Of a DNA stretch of 18,374 bases, positions 17,611 through 18,374 are shown piece by piece. The translations under genes and the position numbers were made by a program. The notes below the pieces were generated by a model. The model was not told where the DNA came from, made no database searches, and saw only the letters and a list, made by a program, of their open reading frames with translations. The stretch spans positions 1-18,374 of the forward strand of contig NXFV01001217.1 in NCBI GenBank assembly GCA_002803225.1, in the 5' to 3' direction. How positions within the stretch are numbered: the stretch's first letter is position 1; each line of letters begins with the position of its first letter. This DNA is from Gamarada debralockiae. Taxonomy: Eukaryota > Ascomycota > Leotiomycetes > Helotiales > Hyphodiscaceae.

Positions 17611-18374
17611 CTATTTGAGCAGCTTGCGGCGTTTTGAGCTTGGTAGAGTTCCTTTGGCATCTAGATGCGACGGTCCTTCATCACCATGGTTCACTGGCTG
17701 TCCTGCATCTATTGGAGCCTGTTTCTCCCGTACATTATCTAAAGCACGAAATTTGTCTCGTAATCTTCGGGACTCTAGATGATCAAGTCCAACGACTTTC
17801 TCATATCCTACCAGAGCTTTTGAATACATCTTCCTTGCTTTCGCTGTGTCGGCTCGATATTCGAAGAGAGAGCCGAGATTCCAGAATGTGTTCAGAGCAG
17901 GGATATAAGTTGTAATATTAATTGCACCAAGGGCCTTCTCGTAGCCATGCAGTGCCCGCTCATACATCCGCTCGGCTTCGTCGAGCCTGCCTAGGTTGGT
18001 GTAGAGGATGCCCAAATTGTTGACCGTCTCAAGGGTCGATGTATGGTCTGGACCAAGCGCCTTCTCGAAGCCTTGCAGCGTCCGCTCATACATCCGCTCG
18101 GCTTCGTCGAGCCTGCCTAGGCGTCTATAGAGGATGCCCAAGTTGTTGACTGTGTTGAGGGTCGATGTATGGTCTGGACCAAGCGCCTTCTCGAAGCCTT
18201 GTAGCGCCCGCTCGTACATCCGCTCGGCTTCGTCGAGCCTGCCTAGGCGCCTATAGAGGATGCCCAAATTGTTGACCGTCTCAAGGGTCGATGTATGGTC
18301 TTGACCAAGCGCCTTCTCGAAGCCTTGCAGCGCCCGCTCGTACATCCGCTCGGCTTCATCGAGCCTGCCCAGGT
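17611..18374 (-). CDS. Tetratricopeptide-repeat protein (kinesin-light-chain type), C-terminal part; 5' end outside window
   Basis: The frame is open from the right edge to a TAG at 17613-17611, about 254 residues. It holds three nearly identical 42-residue TPR units with the pattern LGRLDEAERMYERALQGFEK then ALGPDHTSTL-TVNNLGILY, a diverged unit with TYIPALNTFWNLGSLFEYR, a last half unit (ARKMYSKALVGYEKVVGLDH) and a polar tail of about 50 residues ending in a basic SSKRRKLLK that could act as a nuclear signal. This C-terminal arrangement is common in fungal NB-ARC/NACHT, patatin-like and related multidomain TPR proteins, where the repeats are the recognition part. The effector and nucleotide-binding domains would lie to the right and cannot be judged. 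Confidence 0.88.
   Translation of the reverse strand, partial: LGRLDEAERMYERALQGFEKALGQDHTSTLETVNNLGILYRRLGRLDEAERMYERALQGFEKALGPDHTSTLNTVNNLGILYRRLGRLDEAERMYERTLQGFEKALGPDHTSTLETVNNLGILYTNLGRLDEAERMYERALHGYEKALGAINITTYIPALNTFWNLGSLFEYRADTAKARKMYSKALVGYEKVVGLDHLESRRLRDKFRALDNVREKQAPIDAGQPVNHGDEGPSHLDAKGTLPSSKRRKLLK
17995..18372 (-). repeat. Three tandem 126-bp units coding for TPR repeats
   Basis: Units are 17995-18120, 18121-18246 and 18247-18372, each exactly 126 bp. By hand count the pairs differ at about 10 to 13 positions, so identity is about 90-92%. A partial unit with weaker match continues to the left from 17994 to about 17930. Confidence 0.9.

Overview
The window looks like nuclear DNA of a filamentous ascomycete (Pezizomycotina). 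The evidence is short introns (about 49-103 bp) with GTATGT, GTAAGT or GTACGT donors and CTAAC-type branch sites, an intron-containing tRNA, and fungal-type proteins (DUF1687/Fmp46, Nup53, DHA1 drug transporter). Leotiomycetes would fit the general look, but I cannot prove the class from sequence alone.

Layout from left to right. 1-253: tail of an ankyrin-repeat gene on the plus strand, cut by the window edge. 254-1216: non-coding DNA with a degenerate short tandem repeat. 1217-2973 (minus): four-exon DHA1 multidrug/polyamine transporter. 3682-4954 (minus): four-exon zinc-dependent medium-chain dehydrogenase of butanediol-dehydrogenase type. 5052-5590 (minus): probable small membrane-protein gene whose 5' end I could not resolve. 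6226-9942 (minus): large RRM protein of about 1186 aa. 10903-11477 (minus): Fmp46-like DUF1687 protein that starts with a 12-nt exon. 11856-13208 (plus): Nup53/Nup35-type nucleoporin. 13703-14610 (minus): acyl-protein thioesterase 1. 15002-16438 (plus): helical, BAR-like protein resembling Ivy1. 16728-16820 (minus): tRNA-Glu(CUC) with an intron. 17611-18374 (minus): 3' part of a TPR-repeat gene, cut by the right edge.

The centre (about 6.2-16.8 kb) reads as ordinary conserved housekeeping DNA. It includes two divergent promoter pairs (fmp46/nup53 and apt1/Ivy1-like) and one convergent pair (nup53/apt1). The two ends are different: an ankyrin tail on the left and nearly identical 42-residue TPR units on the right, the repeat types that end many fungal NLR/STAND proteins. 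The transporter and dehydrogenase on the left side are accessory-type genes, but I see no biosynthetic core enzyme and do not call a gene cluster.

I found no clearly new multi-gene system. The points most worth a second look are in gene structure: a likely GC-AG intron and a stop-free 54-nt intron in the RRM gene, a 12-nt coding first exon and complete lack of cysteine in the Fmp46-like protein, a symmetric 36-nt exon in apt1, and repeat homogenisation in the TPR gene. All spliced models were built by eye and have no transcript support.
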